A stretch of 64,000 nt of DNA from Cognatundibacterium griseum (GTDB taxonomy: Bacteria > Pseudomonadota > Gammaproteobacteria > Burkholderiales > Burkholderiaceae_D), in contig NZ_JACOGC010000005.1 of NCBI RefSeq assembly GCF_014284195.1, positions 124,001 through 188,000 on the forward strand, given 5' to 3'. Shown one piece after another: positions 1 to 8,587 of this stretch. The first letter of the stretch is position 1. Each line of letters starts with the position of its first letter. The notes under the pieces were generated by a model. The model was not told where the DNA came from, ran no database searches, and was given only the letters and a program-made list of their open reading frames with translations. The position numbers were made by a program, and so were the translations under genes.

Positions 1-739
1 CGAGCGGGGTATCCAGTGACGTGGCGTGTTCAGATAAAGCCAGAATATCCTGAACCTCATCCACAGGTCTGTCGACCAACATGGCAATATCTTCAAGATT
101 GGCATCCCTGCCATCCCGCTGCTGGGATTCAAGATGGTATTTAGCACGCAGAATCTGGTTAAGCTCCCGCACCATATGAACTGGCAACCGGATAGTGCGC
201 GCCTGATTCATGATGGCGCGCTCGATACTCTGACGTATCCACCATGTCGCATAGGTTGAAAAACGGAAGCCGCGCTCCGGCTCAAATTTATCAATCGCAT
301 GCATCAACCCCAGATTACCCTCTTCGATCATATCGAGCAAAGCAACGCCGCGATTGATGTAATGCTTGGCAATAGACACCACCAGCCGGAGATTATGTTC
401 AATCATCTTCTGGCGGGCATCGAAATTCCCTTGCTTGGCCAGAGTCGCATAATGCAACTCCTCGGCCGAATCAAATAAAGGGCGGGTACCAATCTGATTC
501 AGATAATACTGCGTAGTATCCGTAGATAACTCAGCAGCAAGAACGGTCTTTAACTCATCAATAGGTGCAACAACCAGAGAGACCGGATCGCTGCCCCTGT
601 CTTCAGTTGTATCAGCCTCTTCAAACTGATCGGGATCCTGCACCTCGCCTGTAGCCAGATCCTGTTCCTCGCCGGATGCCACCTGAGCATCTTCGCAAGC
701 AGGTGCTTTCAGAGTTTGGCTAATCACGCTTTTTGGCAT
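1..739 (-). CDS. rpoS: RNA polymerase sigma factor RpoS (sigma-38), N-terminal part
   Basis: Stationary-phase and general-stress sigma factor that directs RNA polymerase to stress promoters. The ATG lies at 737-739 and about 246 codons are readable before the window edge, so the 3' end (regions 3-4) is missing. After an acidic N-terminal stretch of about 60 residues come region 1.2 (ending [13 protein letters not shown]) and region 2, with [18 protein letters not shown], then a stretch containing EEGNLGLM, then [19 protein letters not shown], which is the core-binding and -10 recognition signature of the sigma-70 family. It is the last gene of surE-pcm-nlpD-rpoS, starting about 100 bases after nlpD; in other proteobacteria a major rpoS promoter lies inside nlpD. 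RpoS rather than RpoD is supported by this context and by the absence of a long region 1.1. Confidence 0.95.
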   Translation of the reverse strand, partial: MPKSVISQTLKAPACEDAQVASGEEQDLATGEVQDPDQFEEADTTEDRGSDPVSLVVAPIDELKTVLAAELSTDTTQYYLNQIGTRPLFDSAEELHYATLAKQGNFDARQKMIEHNLRLVVSIAKHYINRGVALLDMIEEGNLGLMHAIDKFEPERGFRFSTYATWWIRQSIERAIMNQARTIRLPVHMVRELNQILRAKYHLESQQRDGRDANLEDIAMLVDRPVDEVQDILALSEHATSLDTPL

Positions 740-842
740 AGTGGATCGCGAGAAAGGTTAACGGAGATAACAAGAATGTTTCGCAGCACTCAAATGATTA
801 CTGATTCATACGAAAGAACGTCGCCACACTGCTTAAAGCCAC

Positions 843-1781
843 CTACCGGGCAGGCAGGTAACGGGCCGGATCCACGGGTTTTCCCTGCAAGCGTATCTCA
901 AAATGCAGTTTCACGCTGTCACTGTCAGAATTCCCCATTTCGGCAATTTTCTGCCCTCTGGTGACAGACTGCCCCTCCTTGACCAGTATCGTCTTCGTGT
1001 GTGCATAGGCAGACAAGAGGCTGTTATTGTGCTTCACAATGACCAGATTCCCATATCCACGAATACCACTGCCCGCATACATCACTTTACCGGCACCGGC
1101 GGAAAAAATATCCTGCCCCATACGTCCGGCAATATCCAGCCCCTTATTTTTCGACTCATCAAAACCAGCCAGTACCTTACCGTCGGCAGGCCACATCCAG
1201 TCTACCGCATCCCCATCTGTTGCCGGTGTGTCAGTCGCTTTCTCGGCAACCTTGGCAGGAGCGGCGACTTCGGGGCGACTGACCGGTGCGCTGGCCGCAG
1301 ATGAAACATCTTGCTTCTGAAGCTCGGCCAGGTTTGCCTCTGAATACGATTTTTTGTCGCCCTTCGGAGAATTTTTATTCCCCAAAGAATTTGATGCTGG
1401 CAATGGCAAGGGCTTGACTTCCAATGCCCCCGCAGCCACAGGGACTGACTGCACGCCATTCAGATCAGGAGGAGCCACCCGCAACACCTGATCAACTTTA
1501 ATGTCATTAGGATTTTTCAGATTATTCCACGTCACCAGATCACTGTAACTCTGCCCGTGATCCAGAGCAATGCGGTACAGCGTATCGCCGCGTTTCACGA
1601 CATAAGTAGCTTTTGACGCATCCGCTTTGAGAGCCGGCTTCGCCACCGGCACAACCACCGTTTCGGTCGCAGGTGCAGCACCGCGCTCTATCACCGGCGC
1701 CTTATTCGGCATGGAACCGCAAGCCGTCATCAACACAACACTGCTGACAGCCAGAAATTTTTCCAGATTTTTTATTTTCAT
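843..1781 (-). CDS. nlpD: NlpD lipoprotein, LysM plus degenerate LytM/M23 domain
   Basis: Outer-membrane lipoprotein that in enterobacteria activates the septal amidase AmiC. An open frame runs upstream to 1856, but the ATG at 1781 places a lipoprotein signal (KFLAVSSVVLMTAC) at the N-terminus, with the lipobox Cys at about residue 21; I chose it for that reason. A LysM domain (TYVVKRGDTLYRIALDHG) is followed by a low-complexity linker and a C-terminal M23 fold (about residues 200-312). The metal ligands are altered: GLDIAG stands where an active enzyme has H-x3-D, and KLHFEIR replaces the H-x-H motif. This suggests an activator rather than an enzyme, as known for the NlpD/EnvC family. It lies 46 bases after pcm. 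Confidence 0.93.
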   Translation of the reverse strand: MKIKNLEKFLAVSSVVLMTACGSMPNKAPVIERGAAPATETVVVPVAKPALKADASKATYVVKRGDTLYRIALDHGQSYSDLVTWNNLKNPNDIKVDQVLRVAPPDLNGVQSVPVAAGALEVKPLPLPASNSLGNKNSPKGDKKSYSEANLAELQKQDVSSAASAPVSRPEVAAPAKVAEKATDTPATDGDAVDWMWPADGKVLAGFDESKNKGLDIAGRMGQDIFSAGAGKVMYAGSGIRGYGNLVIVKHNNSLLSAYAHTKTILVKEGQSVTRGQKIAEMGNSDSDSVKLHFEIRLQGKPVDPARYLPAR

Positions 1782-1827
1782 TCTCATTAAAAATTTGACA
1801 GAATCATTCGATCCTGAATCACACGGT

Positions 1828-2685
1828 TCAGACCACACCTGGTCGTAAGGGAACAAAGTGACAGTGCTCGATCACTGTCCGGCGCCATTCGGAGTGCGAA
1901 ACCCGCTCGATCAATTCCAGCACCTGGCGACGATCCCCTACCGGGGCAATCAAGCGCCCACCCACCTTCAACTGCATCAGCAAAGCCTGCGGTATTTCAA
2001 GGCCCGCTGCAGCCAATATAATACCGTCAAATGGTGCTACCTGCGGCAACCCGAGCATACCATCACCATAATGCAAACGAATATTGGCAATCCGCATCGG
2101 ACGCAGGTTTTGCTTTGCCAGTTCATGCAAAGCTTTAATCCGTTCAATCGAATAGACTTCTTTTGAAATCAGAGACAATACAGCTGCCTGATAACCACAG
2201 CCGGTGCCAATCTCCAGTACCGAATCAAGCGCAGCGCCATGACGCAAAATCTCCAGCATGCGCCCAACGATATACGGCTGCGAAATAGTCTGATGATGAC
2301 CAATGGGTAGTGAGGCATCCACATAAGCCTGACTGGCAAGGCCGGATTCCAGAAACAGATGCCTTGGCACCGCCTCAAGTGCAGCCAGCACTATTTCATC
2401 CTTGACGCCCTGCTGGGCGACTCGCGCCACCATTGCTTTGCGCACAGCATCTGATACAAGTACTGCCCTTGAAACATCTGCAGAAATCGCCCCGCCTGAT
2501 TGCGATGTCTGGCCGGTTGATGGCATTGTCGTTTTTGCCGCAGGCCCCGGCCAATAAGCCGCATGTTTAATATTTCGCATCGCCGTCTGAGTGGATGCGC
2601 TGTTCTGAAAACGGGAAGTATTCCCCTCCCGCTGCTCAACAACAGAAGATAAAGATAATGGAAAGCGCTTGTCTTTGGACGTCAT
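1828..2685 (-). CDS. pcm: protein-L-isoaspartate O-methyltransferase
   Basis: Uses SAM to methylate isoaspartyl residues in damaged proteins, starting their repair. Of 285 residues, the C-terminal part (about 75-285) is the PCMT fold: the substrate-side motif [21 protein letters not shown] motif [17 protein letters not shown] and motif [13 protein letters not shown]. The first 75 residues are an extra Ser/Thr/Gln-rich extension beyond the usual ~210-residue enzyme; I believe such extensions also occur in other Burkholderiales. The ATG overlaps the surE stop (ATGA-type), so translation is probably coupled. surE and pcm together form a survival and repair module upstream of rpoS. Confidence 0.95.
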   Translation of the reverse strand: MTSKDKRFPLSLSSVVEQREGNTSRFQNSASTQTAMRNIKHAAYWPGPAAKTTMPSTGQTSQSGGAISADVSRAVLVSDAVRKAMVARVAQQGVKDEIVLAALEAVPRHLFLESGLASQAYVDASLPIGHHQTISQPYIVGRMLEILRHGAALDSVLEIGTGCGYQAAVLSLISKEVYSIERIKALHELAKQNLRPMRIANIRLHYGDGMLGLPQVAPFDGIILAAAGLEIPQALLMQLKVGGRLIAPVGDRRQVLELIERVSHSEWRRTVIEHCHFVPLRPGVV

Positions 2686-3419
2686 ATCATCTTTATCCCG
2701 AGCATCTCCAACTGGGATGCATTCGTCAGGTCCACCTGCAGCGGAGTCACCGAAATATAACGATTTGCGACAGCGTCAAAGTCAGTTCCGGCACCGCCAT
2801 CCCGCACAGCACCTGGCGGGCCAATCCAGAAAATATCGCGACCATGAGGATCCTTCATCTGAATGACCGGCTCAGAACTGTGCCGCTTGCCAAGCCGGGT
2901 TTTTCTGATGCCCTGAATACTGGCGCCGGGTAAATTAGGAATATTCACATTCAGCAAATATGGTCTGGGTAATTCATGAAATCCATGCCTGACCAGCTCG
3001 GCAGCCTTCTCCGCCGCCGCATCCAGATGTGCCCAGGCCTTGTCCACCTGAGAAAAAGCAATCGACGGGATTCCGAACAGATAACCCTCTGTTGCCGCAG
3101 CGACTGTACCGGAGTACAAAGTATCATCCCCCATGTTCTGTCCCTGATTGATACCCGAAACAACCAGATCAGGCTTTTCCCGCATAATCGCCGTTAAAGC
3201 AATATGAACGCAGTCCGATGGCGTGCCATTGACGAAATAAAATCCATTGGCGGCCCGCTGCACCGACAGCGGTCTGTCGAGCGTCAATGCGTTTGAAGCG
3301 CCGGAGCGGTTGCTATCCGGCGCCACCACAGTGATATCTGCAAACTTTCCCAGTGCATCCGCCAGCGCGACAATGCCCGGAGCCAGATAACCATCATCAT
3401 TGCTAATCAGGATTTTCAT
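2682..3419 (-). CDS. surE: 5'/3'-nucleotidase SurE
   Basis: Metal-dependent nucleoside monophosphate phosphatase, important in stationary phase. The protein begins [15 protein letters not shown], where the DD pair binds metal; [11 protein letters not shown] and [11 protein letters not shown] and the C-terminal [10 protein letters not shown] are also SurE signatures. An in-frame extension reaches 3464, but the family begins directly with the SNDDG strand, so the ATG at 3419 is preferred. A second ATG at 3428 would add three residues. Length is 245 aa, normal for the family. First gene of the surE-pcm-nlpD-rpoS unit; its promoter must lie between 3420 and 3526, shared divergently with the oxidoreductase gene. 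Confidence 0.95.
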   Translation of the reverse strand: MKILISNDDGYLAPGIVALADALGKFADITVVAPDSNRSGASNALTLDRPLSVQRAANGFYFVNGTPSDCVHIALTAIMREKPDLVVSGINQGQNMGDDTLYSGTVAAATEGYLFGIPSIAFSQVDKAWAHLDAAAEKAAELVRHGFHELPRPYLLNVNIPNLPGASIQGIRKTRLGKRHSSEPVIQMKDPHGRDIFWIGPPGAVRDGGAGTDFDAVANRYISVTPLQVDLTNASQLEMLGIKMI

Positions 3420-3526
3420 AACTGACATTCTAACCGATGCAGAAAAACAAATTTCTACTGTCATGCGATTTTTCCGGCATAATTAAAAATTAAACGGTCG
3501 TACTATTTTATAAAACGGAGGCATCA

Positions 3527-4507
3527 ATGAAGGCTGTTGTTTGTAAAAACTGGGGCTTGCCCGACACGCTGGAAATCACGGAAATTCCAGACCTGATCCC
3601 CGGGCCTGGCGAGGTGGCAATCCAGGTGAAAGCGGCTGGAGTCAATTTTCCTGATGTACTGATTATTCAGAATAAATATCAGTTCAAGCCAGAACTCCCG
3701 TTCACGCCCGGAAGCGAATTATCCGGTATCGTTTATGCCGTGGGTGAAGGTGTCTCACATATTAAAACCGGCGACAAAGTTATTGCCTTCATTGGTCAGG
3801 GTGCGTTTGCCCAGCAGGTGGTTGCATCAGCCAGTGCCGTTATTCCAATGCCGCCCGGCATGGACTTCGATACTGCTGCCGCGATCACGCTGACTTATGG
3901 CACGTCGCATCATGCGGTAGTGGATCGCGCCCAGCTCAAAGCCGGTGAAACCATGTTGGTACTGGGCGCGGCTGGCGGTGTGGGACTAGCTGCGATCGAA
4001 ATCGGCAAAGCGCTCGGAGCCAGAGTCATTGCGGCAGCATCGACCGATGAAAAACTGGAAGTTTGCAAACAGCACGGCGCTGACATCACCATCAATTACA
4101 GCACCAGCGATTTGCGGGAAGCCATCAAGCACGCGACTGATGGCAAAGGTCCGGACGTCATATACGACCCGGTCGGTGGCATTTATGCTGAACCGGCATT
4201 CCGCTCAATTGCGTGGCGTGGACGTTATCTGGTGGTTGGTTTTGCGAACGGCGAAATACCGAAGTTACCGCTGAACCTGACATTGTTGAAAGGAGCATCA
4301 CTGGTTGGCGTTTTCTGGGGCGAGTTCGCCAGACGGGAACCAAAAGCCAATATGGCGGCGATGCGCGAAATGATGGGATGGCTGGCGGAAGGAAAAATTC
4401 GCCCTCATATCTCCGCCCGTTATGCTCTGCATGAAACGCCCCAGGCACTCAATGATATCGCAGCACGGAAAGTGACAGGGAAAGTCATCATTCAACCAGA
4501 AAGGTAA
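3527..4507 (+). CDS. NADPH:quinone oxidoreductase family protein (zinc-free MDR)
   Basis: Medium-chain dehydrogenase/reductase of 326 aa. The N-terminal GroES-like half (MKAVVCKNWG, GVNFPDVLIIQNKYQ, LPFTPGSELSGIV) lacks the zinc-binding Cys/His residues of alcohol dehydrogenases. A Rossmann half follows with LVLGAAGGVGLAAIEIGKALG (the AAGGVG dinucleotide loop) near residues 143-163. These fit the quinone-oxidoreductase branch, probably using NADPH; the natural substrate cannot be read from sequence. The start has a clear ribosome site (ggag, 7 bases upstream). It is a single gene, divergent from surE and convergent with the HD-GYP gene. Confidence 0.85.
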   Translation: MKAVVCKNWGLPDTLEITEIPDLIPGPGEVAIQVKAAGVNFPDVLIIQNKYQFKPELPFTPGSELSGIVYAVGEGVSHIKTGDKVIAFIGQGAFAQQVVASASAVIPMPPGMDFDTAAAITLTYGTSHHAVVDRAQLKAGETMLVLGAAGGVGLAAIEIGKALGARVIAAASTDEKLEVCKQHGADITINYSTSDLREAIKHATDGKGPDVIYDPVGGIYAEPAFRSIAWRGRYLVVGFANGEIPKLPLNLTLLKGASLVGVFWGEFARREPKANMAAMREMMGWLAEGKIRPHISARYALHETPQALNDIAARKVTGKVIIQPER

Positions 4508-4544
4508 TATCCGGACTGGCAAAAAGACGGATAAAATCTGGGCA

Positions 4545-4574
4545 TCAAAAAGCGGCCTGCATTGGTCAGGCCGC
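4545..4574 (-). terminator. Rho-independent terminator of the HD-GYP gene
   Basis: Inverted repeat GCGGCCTG (4552-4559) / CAGGCCGC (4567-4574) with a 7-base loop. On the minus strand the stem is followed by a run of five T. It lies 41 bases past the stop of the gene at 4616-5839. Confidence 0.8.
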
Positions 4575-4615
4575 AACCGGAATACTGCTCACAGCCGGTG
4601 AACAGTATGAGCTAC

Positions 4616-5839
4616 TTATGCAGCCTCTCCGAGCCAATAGCGATTAATGTCTTTTAATCCCCATTTTTCTGCATCTTCTCTGGTAGCAATCTTATCTTGT
4701 AAGCCCGCTCCCGCCAGATCAAGCAGTTCCGGTGCGATATAACTCATAGATTTTATGGAGAAAAATACCCGCACCTTAGGAGCAAGCAGCGATTTCCCCG
4801 CCTGCTGTTCGACCACGACACCGAGACGTCCCGACTCAAGCCTGACCAGCGTCCCCACCGGATAAATACCGATGCTTTTAACAAATGCCTGGAAAACCTT
4901 TTCATCGAAATGTCCCTTGCTCCACTCCGCCATTTTGCGCAGGGATTCCGCCGGACACCAACCCTGCTTGTATGGCCGGTTGGAAGTAATCGCGTCATAA
5001 ACATCGCAAACGGCACCCATGCGGGCAAACAGGCTAATTTCGTCTCCCTTCAGGCGATGCGGGTAGCCTGTTCCGTCTATTTTTTCATGATGGTGCAAAC
5101 ATACGTCCAAAGCGACCTGACTGACATCCTTCGACTCCATCAGCATTTTGTAACCGGCGGCAGGATGCTCTTTTACCGAGACAAATTCTGCATCGGTCAG
5201 TTTTCCGGGCTTATTCAGAATATCTGCATCAACCATCATTTTACCGATATCGTGCAACAGACCGGCGAGCCCCGCTTCACGCGTCTGCTCATCGCTGAGA
5301 CCCAATTGTCGGGCTAATGCGATCATCAGCGCGCAAACAGCGACCGAGTGCATGTAAGTGTAATCATCCTTGGTCTTAAGCCGGGCAAGACCGATCAGCG
5401 CACCGGGATTACGCATGACGGAATCGGCAATCTCGGTCACCATTTCCTGCGCATTTCCGACATCCACAGCCTTTCCCATACGGGCTTCAGTGAACATGGA
5501 AAATACAGCCTCTTTGGATTTACTCACAATTCTGGAAGCACGCCCCAGCTCGTCCGCCATTGAGACTGGAGCCGTCTGACGAACCACCGGTGCTTTCGGC
5601 TCTTCCGGCTCCGGTGCCGTGACTTCCCGGGATGGTGGCGCAACATCCTCCAGAACATCCAGGCCTTTGCTGGTATCGATCCAGGCTTCGCGTATTTTTG
5701 CTTTTTGAATCTCCTGAAGGTCATTGTTTTCAGAAAGCAAAAATGACTTTTTCCAGAACGGCGTATCTAACCACGAACTGCAAAGCTCGTGCACATACAT
5801 GCCGGTTCTCAGTTTCGACACTTCAATTTTTTTTAACAT
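4616..5839 (-). CDS. HD-GYP domain protein, probable c-di-GMP phosphodiesterase
   Basis: 407 residues. The N-terminal part (1-130) resembles DUF3391, which often precedes HD-GYP domains: MLKKIEVSKLRTGMYVHEL, then a Pro/Glu-rich linker. The HD-GYP domain follows with LLHDIGKM (His196-Asp197), KEHPAAGY, LHHHEKIDGTGYP (GYP at 258-260) and an intact DVYDAITSNRPYK. All metal and GYP residues are present, so hydrolysis of cyclic di-GMP is likely. No membrane segment and no receiver domain were seen, so the protein should be cytoplasmic. It stands alone, with its own terminator (4545-4574) and an AT-rich promoter region upstream. Confidence 0.9.
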   Translation of the reverse strand: MLKKIEVSKLRTGMYVHELCSSWLDTPFWKKSFLLSENNDLQEIQKAKIREAWIDTSKGLDVLEDVAPPSREVTAPEPEEPKAPVVRQTAPVSMADELGRASRIVSKSKEAVFSMFTEARMGKAVDVGNAQEMVTEIADSVMRNPGALIGLARLKTKDDYTYMHSVAVCALMIALARQLGLSDEQTREAGLAGLLHDIGKMMVDADILNKPGKLTDAEFVSVKEHPAAGYKMLMESKDVSQVALDVCLHHHEKIDGTGYPHRLKGDEISLFARMGAVCDVYDAITSNRPYKQGWCPAESLRKMAEWSKGHFDEKVFQAFVKSIGIYPVGTLVRLESGRLGVVVEQQAGKSLLAPKVRVFFSIKSMSYIAPELLDLAGAGLQDKIATREDAEKWGLKDINRYWLGEAA

Positions 5840-5878
5840 AGGTAGTTAGATTGCAAGCCATCTGACAGAGCACGTTTT

Positions 5879-5894
5879 CTGATGACATCATCAG
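5879..5894. promoter_or_regulatory. hyphenated palindrome upstream of the HD-GYP gene
   Basis: CTGATGA-CA-TCATCAG, 7-base perfect arms with a 2-base centre, 40 bases upstream of the HD-GYP start codon. It could be an operator for that gene; no factor can be named and there is no T-run suggesting a terminator. Confidence 0.35.
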
Positions 5895-5971
5895 ATATAG
5901 ATAAGCAGATTATTCTACAACTGCATCAACTAAGCTATCTGGAAGAAACCATTTCTAACAAAAATTTCCAA

Positions 5972-6775
5972 TCAGCAACTACGGAGTAAGTGCATGGGTT
6001 GAAATAACTGCTGCATTGTCTCGTTTCTGATAAAACTGAGGTTATAAGGATGCTCAGCAATAATATGAGGAAAATCAGCAGCAGCCGGAATCTGCCTCAA
6101 TTGTTCTGCAATTTTCCCCCACAGGATCAGCGACGGCAATTCGGTACCTGATTGTGCTGCATGCGCTGCCATGGCGATCAGCACTTCCTGTAAAAATGGT
6201 TGCCAGGCTTTCCCATCTTTTGCCGGCGCCACGTCAGGCCTGAATACCAGCGAAGCATTCAGCAACAAAAAGCCCTGCTCGTGCAGATGCTGCTGCAATT
6301 CTGCCAGTTGCTGTATCCATGGCGAATGCGCGTTAGTAGCCGACGATGCAACTTTCTGCAACGCAGAACCGCTGGTATGAGCGGGGTCTAGCGCGCCAGC
6401 GGCCACCAGCAGCATTTTGATGAAATTCCGTAAAGAAGTTGCCCGGTTCACTTTTTTAGACAACCCGCTGCCATCCTCCGACCATAAGCGACTCACAGCA
6501 CCATCCATAAAACAGACGCCCGTGGCACTCTCCTCACGGGGATAAGGTCCTTCACCGATCAGAATGTAACGCACTTTGGACATGGGTTGTCTGAATGCGG
6601 CAAACAGGCGCGACCTGGTGGGCAAATACGGACTCTGCATCAGATTACTGAAATAAGCGTCATCACGCTGATGCATTGCCTGTAAGCCTGCAGTCATAGC
6701 AGGATGCCATGAGGTATCTGCCATCGAATACGCATCATGAATCTGCTCAGGCAGCCATGATTCACGTTCGGTCAT
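5972..6775 (-). CDS. uracil-DNA-glycosylase-superfamily protein with altered active site
   Basis: 267 residues aligning by motif with family-1 uracil-DNA glycosylases: RYILIGEGPYP (residues 69-79) in place of the catalytic GQDPYH loop, GFLLLNASLVFR in place of LLLNTVLTVR, LILWG, and EHPYNLSF in place of the HPSPLS DNA-insertion loop. The water-activating Asp of GQDPYH is Gly76 here and the following His is Pro79, so ordinary uracil excision by the known mechanism is doubtful. The frame is intact, and the ATG overlaps the gspC stop, making it the last gene of the type II secretion operon. It may be a diverged glycosylase with another substrate, or a structural DNA-binding protein. Confidence 0.7.
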   Translation of the reverse strand: MTERESWLPEQIHDAYSMADTSWHPAMTAGLQAMHQRDDAYFSNLMQSPYLPTRSRLFAAFRQPMSKVRYILIGEGPYPREESATGVCFMDGAVSRLWSEDGSGLSKKVNRATSLRNFIKMLLVAAGALDPAHTSGSALQKVASSATNAHSPWIQQLAELQQHLHEQGFLLLNASLVFRPDVAPAKDGKAWQPFLQEVLIAMAAHAAQSGTELPSLILWGKIAEQLRQIPAAADFPHIIAEHPYNLSFIRNETMQQLFQPMHLLRSC

Positions 6776-7353
6776 TGACTTGCTCCGGGCATGACGGCGG
6801 GCAGCGACGCGACGGGAAAGCCCGGTGTGACCATTGGCGCCGCCGGCACATGATGAGCAGCAGGTTCAGTATGCGGAGGAAATGCCGGCGGTGCAACAAC
6901 GGCCGCGCTGGAAAGATCGGCTGGAGTGCTGATGGCAATCAGTCCGTTGCTGCTTTTGTTCTGCGGCAATTCAATTCTTTTAGACACACCATTATCAATA
7001 ATGACGATTGCGGTTTCGGTGATTTCCTTTAACTGCACGCCCGGCGCGATGTCCTGTCCTGCAGCAAGCGGAATGCCGGGTTTGCCATTGGCACTGATAA
7101 TCGCCAGACTATGCGCCGCATGTTTCGCCAGAATAACGCCTTTTAACTGATAATTGCTGGCAACCGGCTGCTGACTCTGACTGAGTCCGAACAGGCTGCC
7201 CCATTGTCCTGAGGCCGGTTCCAGCGCGTTAGACTGGACAGGTAATGCAACGCTGCGCGAATGGGGAGTCAGCCACTGCAGCCCCCAGTAACTCAGAGAA
7301 ATACATAATAGGGCAAATGCAAACAGGCTGGATATGAGAGGTAAACGCTTCAT
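6772..7353 (-). CDS. gspC: type II secretion inner-membrane protein GspC (no PDZ domain)
   Basis: 193 residues with one N-terminal membrane span (about 5-27), then the HR domain (NYQLKGVILAKHAAHSLAIIS, followed by IPLAAGQDIAPGVQLKEI) that contacts the secretin GspD in the periplasm. Where many GspC proteins have a PDZ domain, this one has only a Pro/Ala-rich tail. GspC links the inner-membrane platform to GspD. It lies between gspF (11 bases upstream) and the UDG-like gene, with which it overlaps. The assignment rests on the HR motif and the operon position. Confidence 0.85.
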   Translation of the reverse strand: MKRLPLISSLFAFALLCISLSYWGLQWLTPHSRSVALPVQSNALEPASGQWGSLFGLSQSQQPVASNYQLKGVILAKHAAHSLAIISANGKPGIPLAAGQDIAPGVQLKEITETAIVIIDNGVSKRIELPQNKSSNGLIAISTPADLSSAAVVAPPAFPPHTEPAAHHVPAAPMVTPGFPVASLPAVMPGASQ

Positions 7354-7364
7354 GTCTTTCCTTA

Positions 7365-8585
7365 TCAGCGTACCAGCTGATTAATTTCAATGATAGGCAT
7401 CAGTACCGCCAATACAATCAGCAGTACGACCACGCCCATGGTCAGAATCAGCACAGGTTCCAGCAGGCCGGCCATCGTCAGGGCGCGACGCTCCAGGTCC
7501 TGCTCCTGTGCGTTGGAAGCCCGCTGCAGCATCGCGGGTAACTCTCCGGTAACTTCTCCGGCGCGGATCATATGAATCAGCATCGGCGGAAAATGTTTAT
7601 TGACGGACAGCGCTCTGGCCAGACTGACGCCCTCACGCACGCTGGCAGTTGCCGCTTCAACCTGGGCGCGCATGGCGACATTCGACAAGGTTTCGCGGCT
7701 GGTTTGCAAAGCACGCAAAATGGGGACGCCGGAACCGGTGGTAATCGCCAGCGTGCTGGCAAAACGGGAGGTATTGAGACTGCGCTCGAACTTGCCATAC
7801 AACGGAGCAGTCAGCAGCCAGCGATGCCAGCGCATCCGAATCTCCGGATTTTTCAATGCCATACGCCATAGCAATAAGCCGGAGACCAGCAGGATCGCGA
7901 GCAGCCAGCCATAAGCCCGGATAAAATCGGAAACAGCGAGCATCATCACCGTCAGGAAAGGCAATTTCTGCTTAGTATTCGCAAAGACTGACACGATCTG
8001 CGGCACGACATACGTCAACAGGAATATCACGATTGCAAATGCCACCACAGTCACGATGGCGGGATAGGTAAAGGCAAGCTTCACCTTTTGCACCAGAGCG
8101 TTGCGGCGCTCAATGTAGTCAGCCAGTCTGGATAAAACCTGAGACAGATGCCCGATCTGCTCACCGGAAGCAACCAGTGCACAATAGATATCGGCAAAGC
8201 TATCGGGATGCTGTTTCAATGCATCCGACAGTGCGGCACCGGCCATCACTTCGGAACGGATTGAAGCGATCAGGTCACGCAAAAAAGTACGCTCTGCCTG
8301 CTCCAGCAGAGCGGTTAATGATTGCTCCAATGGCAGACCGGCCTCCAGCAAACTGGCGAGCTGGCGGGTAAATAATGCCAGTTCCACCGTGGAAAGCCGT
8401 TCACGGAAAAGCGATATTCCTTTTGATGCACCAGCCTCACCCTGCTGATGGATGATTTCCACCTGCACCGGCACCAGCCCCTGGGTTCGCAATTCCCCAC
8501 GCGCTGCCCTCGCACTGTCGGCGTTCAGTACACCAGAAATATTGCGACCGGCGCTGTCTATCGCTTCATATCGGAATGCTGGCAC
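7365..8585 (-). CDS. gspF: type II secretion platform protein GspF
   Basis: 406-residue polytopic inner-membrane protein. It begins MPAFRYEAIDSAGRNISGV and has two copies of the T2SSF domain (about 70-190 and 275-395), each preceding membrane helices near 170-190, 220-240 and 375-400. The repeats carry the family signatures FTRQLASLLEAGLPLEQSL and FASTLAITTGSGVPIL. GspF connects the GspE ATPase to the pseudopilus-building machinery. It starts two bases after the gspE stop, so coupled expression is expected. Confidence 0.96.
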   Translation of the reverse strand: MPAFRYEAIDSAGRNISGVLNADSARAARGELRTQGLVPVQVEIIHQQGEAGASKGISLFRERLSTVELALFTRQLASLLEAGLPLEQSLTALLEQAERTFLRDLIASIRSEVMAGAALSDALKQHPDSFADIYCALVASGEQIGHLSQVLSRLADYIERRNALVQKVKLAFTYPAIVTVVAFAIVIFLLTYVVPQIVSVFANTKQKLPFLTVMMLAVSDFIRAYGWLLAILLVSGLLLWRMALKNPEIRMRWHRWLLTAPLYGKFERSLNTSRFASTLAITTGSGVPILRALQTSRETLSNVAMRAQVEAATASVREGVSLARALSVNKHFPPMLIHMIRAGEVTGELPAMLQRASNAQEQDLERRALTMAGLLEPVLILTMGVVVLLIVLAVLMPIIEINQLVR

Positions 8586-8587
8586 GG

